A stretch of DNA of 64,000 bases, from assembly GCF_012295615.1 (NCBI RefSeq), contig NZ_CP051183.1, positions 186,001 through 250,000 on the forward strand, in the 5' to 3' direction. Positions within the stretch are counted from its first letter, which is position 1. Each line of letters opens with the position of its first letter. Below are positions 45,139 through 53,903 of the stretch, one piece after another. The notes beneath the pieces were generated by a model, which was given only the letters and a program-made list of their open reading frames with translations, had not been told where the DNA came from and did not search any database. Origin of the DNA: Bermanella marisrubri (GTDB taxonomy: Bacteria; Pseudomonadota; Gammaproteobacteria; Pseudomonadales; Oceanobacteraceae). A program made the translations under genes and the position numbers.

Positions 45139-47814
45139 ATGATAAAAAAAATAATATTCACAACGTCTTTATTTTCTATCCTTTCAGCCTGTGGCGGCGG
45201 TGGATCATCCGATTCAAATGAGCCTGTATCCATCAGTGTCAGGTCTCTAGAGCGAGTGGCAACGGAAGAAACACCATATTCGTTCTCACCTACATTACTA
45301 TCTGGTTCTGGTGATATTACATACAGCGTAGCGAATAAACCTGCTTGGTTGGATTTTGACCAGTCTACAGGTGTGTTAAGTGGAACACCCGATGATGATG
45401 ATGTCGGTATCCACAGTGGAATTATAGTTACGGCAACGAATGCTGCATCCTCGTCGAGCTACGGACCTTTCTCTATTACCGTAAACGGAATCAACGACGC
45501 GCCAGAGATTTCAGACCAAACCATTACCTTAGATAATTTCAACGTATCCAACACATTGTCGTTAGCCATCAACGATAATGATCATACAAATTCGCAGCTA
45601 GAATTGATGATTACTGATCAGCCAGCTCATGGTACTGTAACGGTGAATCCATCAAATGCTTCTCTTGTTACCTACCAAGCAAATTTATTGAACGCGAAAG
45701 AGGGTGACAGTTTTAAAGTCAAACTGAGTGATGGTGAGCTGGAATCCGATGAAGCCGAGATCCAAATCCAGTTTTCAGATACAACCCCTGCTTCAATAAC
45801 CACATTGCCGGGAGAAGGGGCTCTCAATGTTTCGACGTCTGCAAAGTTAATCTTGTCGTCTGATGATCCATTCGATGTGGATACGTTAACGTATAACTCT
45901 GTGTCAGGTGCTTGCACTGGCTATTTACAGGTTTCATCGGATGGTTTTACCAATTGTATTGGTATAAGCGATGTCAATGTGGATAAGCTAGCCACTTTCG
46001 TCAGCATTTTGTTTATAGAGGCTCTTGAAGAAAATACTGAATATCAAATTCGATTAAGCTCAGATATTAAAAGCGTATTTGATGCCAGCTATATTGTGAG
46101 TGATTCAAGTTTCCAAACGGCAAATGGATTATTAATTACTGAGGTGAGTGAGTGTTTTTATTTTGATTACCCATGCTGGTTTGAAGTCTATAATCCAACC
46201 TCGAGCACTATTGATCTTTCGACGTATCAGCTTCAGTCAACATATCGTACACAATCTGATTTTTTCTATTACAACCGAGTCCGTGATTTTTCTCTACCAA
46301 ATAGAACTGTTTTACCAGGGCAGTATGTCGTGGTTAGATCAGATCGCAACGGCGATTTAATGTCTCAAAATAATCGCGTTTTTTATATCCATGATAATGA
46401 TTTTTCACCTTTCTGGTTAGACAACGGGTATATCAATCTAACAAAGGACGGAGTATCCAAGGATCTTATCGTATTTAATGATCAATTCTCTCCTTCTGAA
46501 GAGAACTGGGTTGGTCCTGTAGCAAATGCTCCAAGATCTGAGCTTAATAAGTTTGGAAGCAGTATCGGTCGTAATGGAAGCAATGCTGATACGAATACGG
46601 CAGCGGATTGGACACGATATGAAACGGCAACTTTAGGTGGTCCTAACGATGTTCAATGTCTAGACGATCTAGATCAAGATGGCATCCCGGACTGTAGTGA
46701 ACAACCCGGCTCTACTTTTGCTGGCTTGCCACTCTATGATTGGGGCGCTCGTGCGGGACAAAAAGACATCTTTATAGAAATTGACTACATGGATGCGACC
46801 AATAACGGAGCACAACCTGCTGATGCGGGTATAACGCCAAGAAAAGAAGCATTACAGAAAGTGAAGGATGTGTTTGCAAGTCGGGGAATCGTAGTTCATT
46901 TCGATGTGGGTGATTTGTATGACCCAGGATCAGGAATAAACCCGGACGAGTTCAATTTGGGCGGAGGAGATGAGGTACCGTTCCAGAATCAGGTCGATTT
47001 TGATAATCAGCCGACGGTCTACGACTACAAGCTTGATCACTTCGATTATGCGCGCTTTCAAATATTTCACTACGCTCTTTTTGCCAACACTATTGAGGCC
47101 GGATCAACCATTGGTGGTCAGGCTGAAATCCTTGGCAATGATATGATTATTAGCTTAGGAGATATGGGTTTAAATACATCAACACCTGAACAAGAGAATA
47201 AACTAATAAATTACCAAGCGGTCACGTTGATGCATGAGCTTGGGCACAACCTTGGCTTACAACATGGTGGATTTGAGGAGAAAAATTACAAAGCGAATTA
47301 TGTCAGTGTGATGAATTACTTGTATTCTTTTAATGGTCTCCCAGAAATTGGAAAAAACGAGGGTGATCGACTATACAACTATTTTTATGATGATGTAGAA
47401 GACTGTGCAGGTACCCTTACAAATTCATTCGAAAGCGATAGCTTTGTAATGGATTTTTCTGATGGTGATGCTATTAACCTAAATGCATATTCACTAAATG
47501 AAACTCTGGGACTTGGTTTCGTGGACAGTACAGGCGTTGACTATAACTGCGATGGTGATTCCGATGACACGCAAGTGAATTTTGCCCAAAACTTTCCAGA
47601 ATTAAATGGCACATGGAGTGATCATGATGACTGGAGTAATATCAAACTCGGATTTTATCGATATGCTGCAGGTAGCAGAAACCTTTCACTTGAATCTGAC
47701 AAAGATACTGAAATGATGCCAGATAAAGTTGGGGATGATCGTTCACCAGTGGCCAAAGAATATGGGTTCTCCCCAAGATCGCGATCTCAACAAAGAGCAC
47801 ATACTAGTCACTAA
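45139..47814 (+). CDS. Metalloprotease lipoprotein with cadherin-like, Ig-like and lamin-tail domains
   Basis: About 891 residues from ATG 45139 (MIKKIIFTTSLFSILSACGGGG, a lipoprotein signal); an ATG at 45109 would add ten residues. The N-terminus has a putative Ig/dystroglycan-type domain (ITYSVANKPAWLDFDQSTGVLSGTP), a cadherin-like domain (NDAPEISDQTITL), an Ig-like unit and a lamin-tail-like domain (LLITEVSECFYFDYPCWFEVYNP). The catalytic part carries HELGHNLGLQHGG (His at about residue 699), the HExxHxxGxxH metzincin zinc site, with VMNY about 20 residues later as a Met-turn. It overlaps the next lipoprotein gene by one base (TAATG). Likely a surface-anchored protease; substrate unknown. 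Confidence 0.88.
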   Translation: MIKKIIFTTSLFSILSACGGGGSSDSNEPVSISVRSLERVATEETPYSFSPTLLSGSGDITYSVANKPAWLDFDQSTGVLSGTPDDDDVGIHSGIIVTATNAASSSSYGPFSITVNGINDAPEISDQTITLDNFNVSNTLSLAINDNDHTNSQLELMITDQPAHGTVTVNPSNASLVTYQANLLNAKEGDSFKVKLSDGELESDEAEIQIQFSDTTPASITTLPGEGALNVSTSAKLILSSDDPFDVDTLTYNSVSGACTGYLQVSSDGFTNCIGISDVNVDKLATFVSILFIEALEENTEYQIRLSSDIKSVFDASYIVSDSSFQTANGLLITEVSECFYFDYPCWFEVYNPTSSTIDLSTYQLQSTYRTQSDFFYYNRVRDFSLPNRTVLPGQYVVVRSDRNGDLMSQNNRVFYIHDNDFSPFWLDNGYINLTKDGVSKDLIVFNDQFSPSEENWVGPVANAPRSELNKFGSSIGRNGSNADTNTAADWTRYETATLGGPNDVQCLDDLDQDGIPDCSEQPGSTFAGLPLYDWGARAGQKDIFIEIDYMDATNNGAQPADAGITPRKEALQKVKDVFASRGIVVHFDVGDLYDPGSGINPDEFNLGGGDEVPFQNQVDFDNQPTVYDYKLDHFDYARFQIFHYALFANTIEAGSTIGGQAEILGNDMIISLGDMGLNTSTPEQENKLINYQAVTLMHELGHNLGLQHGGFEEKNYKANYVSVMNYLYSFNGLPEIGKNEGDRLYNYFYDDVEDCAGTLTNSFESDSFVMDFSDGDAINLNAYSLNETLGLGFVDSTGVDYNCDGDSDDTQVNFAQNFPELNGTWSDHDDWSNIKLGFYRYAAGSRNLSLESDKDTEMMPDKVGDDRSPVAKEYGFSPRSRSQQRAHTSH

Positions 47815-48389
47815 TGCATATTAGAGCTTCTCTCATTTTGCTTATTCTAGTCACTGGCTGCAATGCAGTCAGTGATTCTCAGACAAGCAAAAATCAAGTT
47901 GTTATTCACGATAACCCAGATCAATTTTTCTTTATAGAAGGTCTAGGGCCAAAACAGCAAGTAACCCCCATCTTGCAGAATAACCAAATGACGATGGGTA
48001 CCCTTAAGGTAAGCAATTGGCCTGGGGTAAAACTGAATTGTAAAGTGTGCCAAGTCTCCAAAAATCGAAAGGACTATTTCGATGGATCTACCGTTTGGCT
48101 TAATATAGTTGGAAGTGACCAATCAACCTTGTTAGTTACCTCGTTTCAGCGACGGGATTTTATCGACCCTTGGCATCTAACCTATAAGAAAGATAATTTG
48201 ATAATTGAAGATCGAAAAGCCGGAGTCAGAACTAGTATTGCCTATGACGCTTCGCTACCGATAGTGATTAAAGAGACAGTCTGTGAATTAGTCAGGCTAA
48301 AAAGAGAAGCACAAAAGCAAGTCCCCGAAGGCATATCTAATGATGTGGCAGCGTTTAAGACTCAGTTTGTCATTCAGTGTCAAAATTAG
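47814..48389 (+). CDS. Small lipoprotein coupled to the metalloprotease
   Basis: 191 residues with a lipoprotein signal (LILLILVTGC). The mature domain has a CKVC motif and several strands (STVWLNIVGSDQSTLLVTSFQRRDF). I do not recognise a family. Its ATG shares a base with the stop of the metalloprotease gene, so the two are translationally coupled and probably act together, for example as chaperone, inhibitor or accessory subunit. This is inference from coupling only. Confidence 0.75.
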   Translation: MHIRASLILLILVTGCNAVSDSQTSKNQVVIHDNPDQFFFIEGLGPKQQVTPILQNNQMTMGTLKVSNWPGVKLNCKVCQVSKNRKDYFDGSTVWLNIVGSDQSTLLVTSFQRRDFIDPWHLTYKKDNLIIEDRKAGVRTSIAYDASLPIVIKETVCELVRLKREAQKQVPEGISNDVAAFKTQFVIQCQN

Positions 48390-48409
48390 CGCCTATTGCG
48401 CTAGTTTTT
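48387..48409. terminator. Shared hairpin terminator overlapping two convergent stop codons
   Basis: TAGCGC (48387-48392) / GCGCTA (48398-48403) with a 5-base loop, then G and five T residues. The left arm begins with the TAG stop of the lipoprotein gene and the loop starts with the stop of the minus-strand anti-sigma gene. On the minus strand AATTTTG follows, so weak bidirectional action is possible. Confidence 0.6.
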
Positions 48410-49085
48410 GCAAAGCTCGACGCTCCTCATCTTCGCTCAACACACCATTAACTGAAGCCTCATCCGATGCGGTTTGATAACCGGTATTCTCGTCTATTTC
48501 CTGCCAGTTCCATTGGCCATTGTTAAAGCAAGCGGTGAGTGGTTGCGATTGTACTTGCGTATGCCAAACAATCTCACGGCAAAATTCACCACGGGTATTT
48601 TCCCAGCTTTGTACAACTTCGCTTCGACCTTCGTTGTACTCAGCAATGGTTCCGCTTAGTTCGGTATTCAGTTGCTGTGTTAAATGCGGATAAGGAATAT
48701 CCGATTGATTCGGCACTAACTGATAAACAAATAATGCACACAAGAAAACACTGGCTGCGGTTGCCCAATATCGAAAACCACCAGTTACCTGCTTTTGGTT
48801 TTTTCTATTGCCAAACAAAGGCACAACATTGTCTTTCGTTTCGGCTTCAGTTGGCGATTTATTTAAGTCGGCATTGTTGATGAGCTCAGTCAAATCATCA
48901 CGCATTGGCAATGTATCTAACTCACAGAAAACCTGTTTCGCAGCCTCATTAGCTGCTTTCAATGAAAGGTAGCGGCTACGGATTTCAGTATCTTCTTCAA
49001 TAGCCATAGCAATGCGCTTCGCTAAATCTGCATCTACTTCGTTATCGATATAGGCTGATAGTAGGGTATCGTCTATGTGTTGCAT
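48393..49085 (-). CDS. Anti-sigma factor (membrane)
   Basis: 230 residues. An N-terminal anti-sigma domain (DDTLLSAYIDNEVDADLAKRIAMAIEED, residues 4-35) lacks the HxxxCxxC zinc motif. One membrane helix follows (YWATAASVFLCALFVYQLV, about 106-124), then a periplasmic domain of about 105 residues with two cysteines (GEFCREIVW, LTACFNNGQW) that may form a disulphide. AGGAG precedes the start. It is 15 bases downstream of the ECF sigma gene, the standard sigma/anti-sigma order. Confidence 0.88.
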   Translation of the reverse strand: MQHIDDTLLSAYIDNEVDADLAKRIAMAIEEDTEIRSRYLSLKAANEAAKQVFCELDTLPMRDDLTELINNADLNKSPTEAETKDNVVPLFGNRKNQKQVTGGFRYWATAASVFLCALFVYQLVPNQSDIPYPHLTQQLNTELSGTIAEYNEGRSEVVQSWENTRGEFCREIVWHTQVQSQPLTACFNNGQWNWQEIDENTGYQTASDEASVNGVLSEDEERRALQKLAQ

Positions 49086-49100
49086 ATCTATCTCCTAGGC

Positions 49101-49595
49101 CTAGCCTTGCGTAAAACCATGCTGGCTTAGTTGTTGACGAGCGCGGGCTAAACGGCTCATTACCGTACCTTTTGGAATATCTAAAAACTCGGCGGTCTCT
49201 TGGTAGCTACGACCCTCTACTGCTACCAAATATAGAACAATGCGCAAGCCTTCACTCAACTCACTCATCTTTTCTTTTACTTGGGCCAATAGGTTTTCGT
49301 TAACCAGCGTGTCTTCTAATACGCGATTATCGGTCTCGATTTCAGGATCCAGCTCTTCACTTGGTTTGTCTTTACGCATGGTATCAATCCAAAGGTTGCG
49401 GCAAAGTCGATACATCCAGCGATCAAAATGGGTGTCGGCTTGGTATTGCTGCCATTTCTCTAGCGCCCTTTGTACGGAGGCCTGCAAAAGATCTTCGCTA
49501 TTGTGAAGATCATTAGTGAGGGCATAGCAATACTTCCGCAACCGCGGTAGTACATCGAGCAATGCTTGTCGAAATTCGTCGTGTGCTTGATTCAT
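49101..49595 (-). CDS. ECF-family RNA polymerase sigma factor
   Basis: 164 residues with region 2 (YALTNDLHNSEDLLQASVQRALEKWQQY, FDRWMYRLCRNLWIDTMR) and region 4 (VLYLVAVEGRSYQETAEFLDIPKGTVMSRLARARQQL). The ATG at 49595 has no ribosome binding site upstream; the predicted autoregulated -10 box ends only about 8 bases before it, so the message may be leaderless. Regulated together with its membrane anti-sigma factor. Predicted targets are its own operon, the divergent subtilase and the DUF5666 operon. Confidence 0.93.
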   Translation of the reverse strand: MNQAHDEFRQALLDVLPRLRKYCYALTNDLHNSEDLLQASVQRALEKWQQYQADTHFDRWMYRLCRNLWIDTMRKDKPSEELDPEIETDNRVLEDTLVNENLLAQVKEKMSELSEGLRIVLYLVAVEGRSYQETAEFLDIPKGTVMSRLARARQQLSQHGFTQG

Positions 49596-49603
49596 ATACA
49601 GGT

Positions 49604-49630
49604 TAACGAGCCTATTCTGTTTTTATTCCC
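49604..49630 (-). promoter_or_regulatory. ECF sigma promoter 1 (sigma/anti-sigma operon)
   Basis: On the minus strand GGGAATAAA (49630-49622), a 14-base spacer and GTTA (49607-49604). Identical element spacing occurs at two other promoters in this region. The predicted start site is at or just before the sigma ATG. Confidence 0.75.
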
Positions 49631-49673
49631 TATATTTATCCAAGTACCTAGTTAAATGCTCATTTGAGCGTAA

Positions 49674-49700
49674 GGGAATAAATCGCGAGAATTTTTGTTA
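49674..49700 (+). promoter_or_regulatory. ECF sigma promoter 2 (subtilase)
   Basis: GGGAATAAA (49674-49682), 14-base spacer, GTTA (49697-49700). It diverges from promoter 1 with 43 bases between the -35 elements. It reads into the subtilase gene, with a leader of about 85 bases. Confidence 0.75.
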
Positions 49701-49791
49701 TATAGTGTAAGTAAAGCGCGTCGTACTACCCAAGGCAAGTGGGACGGCGAGTGAGAGGCAGATACAACACCATTGAGGCGTCGAAATAGAT

Positions 49792-51288
49792 ATGCTCCAT
49801 CTTACTGCAATAGTCACGAGGTTAGCGCGAATAGGCATGATTGCCATATTGACCTTAGTGATGCTGTTTTCTACGGTGCCTAAATTATTCGCCAATGACG
49901 ACTTGCTTGATCTTGACCAAGGGTTAGAGAACTTAGACGAGGATCGCGAAGAAGAAATTGCTGATGAAATCGAAGACGAGATCGAGCTTGAAGACGATCT
50001 AGAAGAAGAACTACAAGATAAGTTAGAGGACGAGTTAGAAGACCGCATAGAGGCGATGGTGGAAGAAGGGACCATCACAGAGGAAATGGAAGACGCGCTT
50101 GAAGACCAACTTGAAGAGATGATCGAACGCGGCCAGCTAGCCGGCCACAATATAGAATCACAGATAGAAAGCCTTATCGAAGCGCAGTTGAATACCTTGC
50201 CAGGTCAATACGATGATCTCTTCAATGATCAAAGCCAATTAGCGGATATTGAACAAGCACTCATGGACTTAGAAGTCTTTGCAATGGAAGACGAATTCAT
50301 CGCACTAATGGATGAAGACATCTTAGAAGAAGCCAAGCGACAAGGCGCCAACATCATCTCAGTCGAAGCTATGGACGAACTAGGGCAGCTACTCGTTACG
50401 TTTGGTGACGAACCCCCCGCGCAAGTACAAACCGAGAGCCAAGCCAATCACATATACACGCTAGATGCGCAAAGCGAAGAACAAGCTCAGCCATCAACAA
50501 ATATTAAAAGTACGGAAAGCTTAAGCTTATTGCAAGCCAGTGCGTTTGTGACAAACACACCATTGTCGAATAAGGCCATGCGTATTGGCATGATGGATAG
50601 TGCCATTCAAAGCAATCATATTTGTTTTCAAAGAGATAAAGTAAAACAAAAAACATTCACACCAAGTGCTGCGCAGCAAGACTATCAGCATGGTACTGCC
50701 ATGGCATCTGCCATTAATCAATGTGGGCTATTAAGCAGTGTTGAATTATTCAATGCTGAAGTTTTTGCCCGCACACCTAAAGGATTGGTGATTGCTTCTG
50801 CTGCTGATTTAATCAAAGGTTTAAACTGGTTGCTGAAACAGAAAGTGCAAGCCATTAATTTATCGCTTTCTGGACCGCCTAACCAAGTTCTGGCACGCGT
50901 ATTAAAGAACGTCATGGAGCGCGGCACCGTCATCATTGCATCAGTCGGCAATGAAGGTGCGGCAGCATTCCCGCGTTATCCAGCAGCGCAATCGGGTGTC
51001 ATCGCGATCACTGCTATAGATAAAAATTTAAACGTATTTGAAAAGGCAGTGCGTGGTACGCATGTCGATTTTGCTGTACCAGGTGTTTCTATTTTATTGG
51101 CAGATCCGAATGGCGAATACACAATTAAAACCGGAACATCGGTAGCTAATGCGGTTGCGACGCCGATTATTTTGCATAGTTTACAAAGTGGAAAGACGTT
51201 GCAATCGCTTAAATCGAATACAAAAGATTTAGGTGAAAAAGGTAAAGATAAAATCTTTGGTTACGGATTGTTACAAACAAATTTTTAG
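49792..51288 (+). CDS. S8 subtilisin-like serine protease with acidic helical N-terminal region
   Basis: 498 residues. A signal peptide (residues 1-35) precedes an unusually acidic helical segment of about 80 residues made of short E/D-x-L repeats (for example DEIEDEIELEDDLEEELQ), then an inhibitor-like or linker region and the S8 domain. The catalytic triad is Asp269 (IGMMDSAI), His300 (YQHGTAMAS) and Ser450 (TGTSVANAVATP), with oxyanion Asn387 (VGNEGA). The domain is short, about 235 residues. It has a predicted ECF promoter and diverges from the sigma/anti-sigma operon. The acidic segment may be a propeptide, a metal-binding region or a surface interaction module. Confidence 0.9.
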   Translation: MLHLTAIVTRLARIGMIAILTLVMLFSTVPKLFANDDLLDLDQGLENLDEDREEEIADEIEDEIELEDDLEEELQDKLEDELEDRIEAMVEEGTITEEMEDALEDQLEEMIERGQLAGHNIESQIESLIEAQLNTLPGQYDDLFNDQSQLADIEQALMDLEVFAMEDEFIALMDEDILEEAKRQGANIISVEAMDELGQLLVTFGDEPPAQVQTESQANHIYTLDAQSEEQAQPSTNIKSTESLSLLQASAFVTNTPLSNKAMRIGMMDSAIQSNHICFQRDKVKQKTFTPSAAQQDYQHGTAMASAINQCGLLSSVELFNAEVFARTPKGLVIASAADLIKGLNWLLKQKVQAINLSLSGPPNQVLARVLKNVMERGTVIIASVGNEGAAAFPRYPAAQSGVIAITAIDKNLNVFEKAVRGTHVDFAVPGVSILLADPNGEYTIKTGTSVANAVATPIILHSLQSGKTLQSLKSNTKDLGEKGKDKIFGYGLLQTNF

Positions 51289-51293
51289 ACTCA

Positions 51294-51320
51294 TGGAATA
51301 AAATTTCACTGCTTGCGTTA
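51294..51320 (+). promoter_or_regulatory. ECF sigma promoter 3 (DUF5666/barrel operon)
   Basis: TGGAATAAA (51294-51302), 14-base spacer, GTTA (51317-51320). It lies directly after the subtilase stop and about 80 bases before the DUF5666 start. The match of both boxes and spacer to promoters 1 and 2 is exact except for the first base. Confidence 0.75.
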
Positions 51321-51360
51321 AACCCTTAGAACACGGAGGAATTCTTCCAACGGGAAAATA

Positions 51361-51380
51361 GAGTTCAACAATACGAACTC
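51361..51380 (+). repeat. Leader hairpin of DUF5666 gene
   Basis: GAGTTC (51361-51366) and GAACTC (51375-51380) form a 6-bp stem with an 8-base loop, 11-17 bases before the actual GAGG ribosome binding site (51397-51400). A second purine-rich CGGAGGAA (51334-51341) resembles a ribosome binding site but no start codon follows it closely. Confidence 0.4.
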
Positions 51381-51407
51381 AAAAAATAAGCAACGTGAGG
51401 CAGTAAA

Positions 51408-52772
51408 ATGAAAAAACTAATCGCCCTACCTATCGTATTAAGCACGAGCACCGCATTACTCTCTGCATGTGGTGGCTCATCAACCGACGTCGTCACCAAA
51501 GACCGCGCGGTTCAAGGCACCATTGATGGCTTTGGCAGTGTGATCGTCGATGGTGTTCATTATCAAAGCACCAGTACAGAATTTGAAATTGACGATACCG
51601 CAGGTGCGGAAAGTCAATTACGCGTAGGTCAGGTGGTCACCGTTGTGGGTAAAGACGATGGAACAGAAGGCGTTGCAACTCGTATTATTTACGATGCCGA
51701 TATCAAAGGCCAAGTCACTGCTGTAAATAATCAAACCGGCGAGCTAGAAGTCTTGGGTCAAGCCGTGATCACCAACGAAATGACCGTATTTTCTGATTTA
51801 GATTTAGCCACCATTCAAGTGGGTCAAATGGTTGAGCTAAGTGGATACCGAGATGGCACTGGCCAACTAATCGCTACGTTTATAGAAGCTGAAACCGATA
51901 CCGAATCAGAAATCAAAGGCACAGTAGCCAACTTAGATAGCGCTAACAAAACCTTTAGCATCGAAGGCCTAAGCATCGACTACAGTAGTGTTGCCTCGTT
52001 AGAATTAGACGAAGCTGAACTGCGCAATGGGATGCTGGTAGAAGTAGAAGGCAGTGTTGAAGCTGGCGTATTGGTGGCGAATGAAATCGAACAAGAAGAC
52101 ATTCGTCAAGAATCAGAAGCGGGCGTCGAAGTGGATATCTCTGGCTATATTTCAGCGCTCGATCTAGAAGCCAATACCATGGTGGTGGCCAATACCACAG
52201 TGAGCTTCAATGGCGATACAGAATTCGACGACGCCGACATGAGCCAGCTAGACTTAAACCTATTCGTTAGCGTAGAAGGGGAATTTAACTCAGAGGGCCA
52301 GCTAGTGGCTGAAGAAATTGAATTCGCCGATAGCGTATCGGTGGAGCTTGAAGGCCCAGTGACTGGCGTTTCGGGTAACACCGTGACGGTCATGGGCATC
52401 GACATACAAGTTGATACTCGCACACGCATCAAAGACGATCGCGACGATGTACAATACTTCAGCGCAGCGGACATTTCAGTGGACGACTATGTAGAAGTGC
52501 GTTTAACGCAAAATGCAGATGGTAGCTATCGTGCGCTTCGCCTAGAGCGTGATGAGACAGAAACCGATGATCAAGGTAATGCAACAGTGGAAATTAGCGG
52601 TACTATTGATATCAGCCAAATCGCTTCAGGCATCATTAGCATTGCTGGTTTGGATATCGACATCACGGCACTAGCGAGCACTGCATCACTGACAGCGGAT
52701 GCAAATGTAGAAATCGGTGGTACATTCAATGGTAGCATTGTCTCAGCCACTGAAGTCGAGCTAGACGACTAA
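51408..52772 (+). CDS. DUF5666-repeat lipoprotein
   Basis: 454 residues with a lipoprotein signal (STALLSACGG). The rest consists of about six OB-like DUF5666 units, for example VQGTIDGFGSVIVDGVHYQS, IKGTVANLDSANKTFSIEG, ISGYISALDLEANTMVVAN, LEGPVTGVSGNTVTVMG and ISGTIDISQIASGIISIAG. It is strongly acidic. DUF5666 proteins are exported and of unknown function. It follows the subtilase and precedes an outer-membrane barrel gene by 27 bases, and has its own predicted ECF promoter. Confidence 0.88.
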   Translation: MKKLIALPIVLSTSTALLSACGGSSTDVVTKDRAVQGTIDGFGSVIVDGVHYQSTSTEFEIDDTAGAESQLRVGQVVTVVGKDDGTEGVATRIIYDADIKGQVTAVNNQTGELEVLGQAVITNEMTVFSDLDLATIQVGQMVELSGYRDGTGQLIATFIEAETDTESEIKGTVANLDSANKTFSIEGLSIDYSSVASLELDEAELRNGMLVEVEGSVEAGVLVANEIEQEDIRQESEAGVEVDISGYISALDLEANTMVVANTTVSFNGDTEFDDADMSQLDLNLFVSVEGEFNSEGQLVAEEIEFADSVSVELEGPVTGVSGNTVTVMGIDIQVDTRTRIKDDRDDVQYFSAADISVDDYVEVRLTQNADGSYRALRLERDETETDDQGNATVEISGTIDISQIASGIISIAGLDIDITALASTASLTADANVEIGGTFNGSIVSATEVELDD

Positions 52773-52799
52773 CCAAAACTTAACAAGAGCCCCAAAAAA

Positions 52800-53750
52800 A
52801 TGTATGCAGCGGTAACACGTATACATAAAACAACAGAGGTTGCACGGAAACATGCGACCTTTTTGTCGTTTGTATTATGGGCAAGCCTGCTCGTGCTTGG
52901 CGGCTCATTGTTTTATAAGCCAGCCCAAGCCAGTATCGGCGCCTCTCTCGAGTGGGGGCTAGAATACGACAGCAACGTACTCTCTAACAACCAACTCAAT
53001 AACGATTACGACAGTGACTTTAGTAATCGACTTTCTATTGCCCTAAACGCCGACTACCACTGGCAAAACGTCGTACGAGTTCAGGGCCAATACCAATATA
53101 GCCAAACGCGCTGGTTAGAAGCGTCCCAATACGATACCGATATTCATACCGGCTTTTTACGCATTAGTGATCGCGATGGTGCCTGGATACGCGAAGGTAT
53201 TTTCTTGCATGCACAAGCACAAATCGAAGGACAAGACTTTTTAACCTTAAACCGACTCAGCCCAGCACTGAGTGTCTTTGCCAACCAATCTTGGTATTTA
53301 CGCACTCAACTCGACATGGGTGAAAAAACCTTTGCGCAATATACTAACCGTGATGGCTACTTTTATGGCATCAAACCAAGCGCCTATTGGTTAATGAATA
53401 AAATGCAGCACTATGTCAAAGTGCAACTGGAAACCAAGCAAGAAAAAATCGACGACGAACAGTACGATTATCAAAGCTATAGCGCCGTTGCTTCATGGAA
53501 CTACAAATTCCATGAAACTAAACTCACACTGGAAACCGAAATAGAAGAAAAACAATACGACAACCTATGGCCCAGTATTGCTGACCAACGCCATGACACC
53601 CGCTATAGAACCAAGATTAAAATCCAACAAAACGTCAGCCAACACTTCACAGTCAAAACCGAAATTGGCTACGACGAAAATCAATCCAACCTAGCATCCT
53701 CTAATTACGATCAAGTTCGTGGGCTTTTAAAGCTGAAGTACGAGTGGTGA
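52800..53750 (+). CDS. Outer-membrane beta-barrel protein
   Basis: 316 residues. A long N-terminal signal (FLSFVLWASLLVLGGSLFYKPAQA) is followed by alternating amphipathic strands (LEWGLEYDSNVL, RLSIALNADYHWQNVVRVQGQYQYSQ, KLTLETEIEEKQYD, FTVKTEIGYDENQ) and a C-terminal strand ending in Trp (LLKLKYEW), the signature recognised by the BAM machinery. This is a small barrel of about 12-14 strands. No precise family is recognised. It is cotranscribed with the DUF5666 lipoprotein and may anchor or export it. Confidence 0.8.
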   Translation: MYAAVTRIHKTTEVARKHATFLSFVLWASLLVLGGSLFYKPAQASIGASLEWGLEYDSNVLSNNQLNNDYDSDFSNRLSIALNADYHWQNVVRVQGQYQYSQTRWLEASQYDTDIHTGFLRISDRDGAWIREGIFLHAQAQIEGQDFLTLNRLSPALSVFANQSWYLRTQLDMGEKTFAQYTNRDGYFYGIKPSAYWLMNKMQHYVKVQLETKQEKIDDEQYDYQSYSAVASWNYKFHETKLTLETEIEEKQYDNLWPSIADQRHDTRYRTKIKIQQNVSQHFTVKTEIGYDENQSNLASSNYDQVRGLLKLKYEW

Positions 53751-53903
53751 TACAGATCAATAGCTAGGGACGTTTCTGCCATTGAAACTGACCATATAAG
53801 CAGGTATAACTAGTTTTCGTACGAAAGTATTACTTGAAGTAGGTTAAGGATTGACCAAAGCAAGCTCTCCTAGCCTCTTCTTTCGCTATGGAGTCTGTGA
53901 TTA
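53751..53903. other. Non-coding stretch at the island boundary
   Basis: Contains a 12-base palindrome TTTCGTACGAAA (53815-53826) and no recognisable gene, tRNA or att-like repeat. It lies between the chromosomal beta-barrel gene and the broken MazG-like gene. Confidence 0.3.

Noticed and set aside
49698-50150. Serine-rich reading frame opposite the subtilase N-terminus
   Set aside because: It is the antisense of the Glu/Asp-rich coding segment; such repeats give long serine-rich open frames by codon symmetry. No ribosome binding site or homology.
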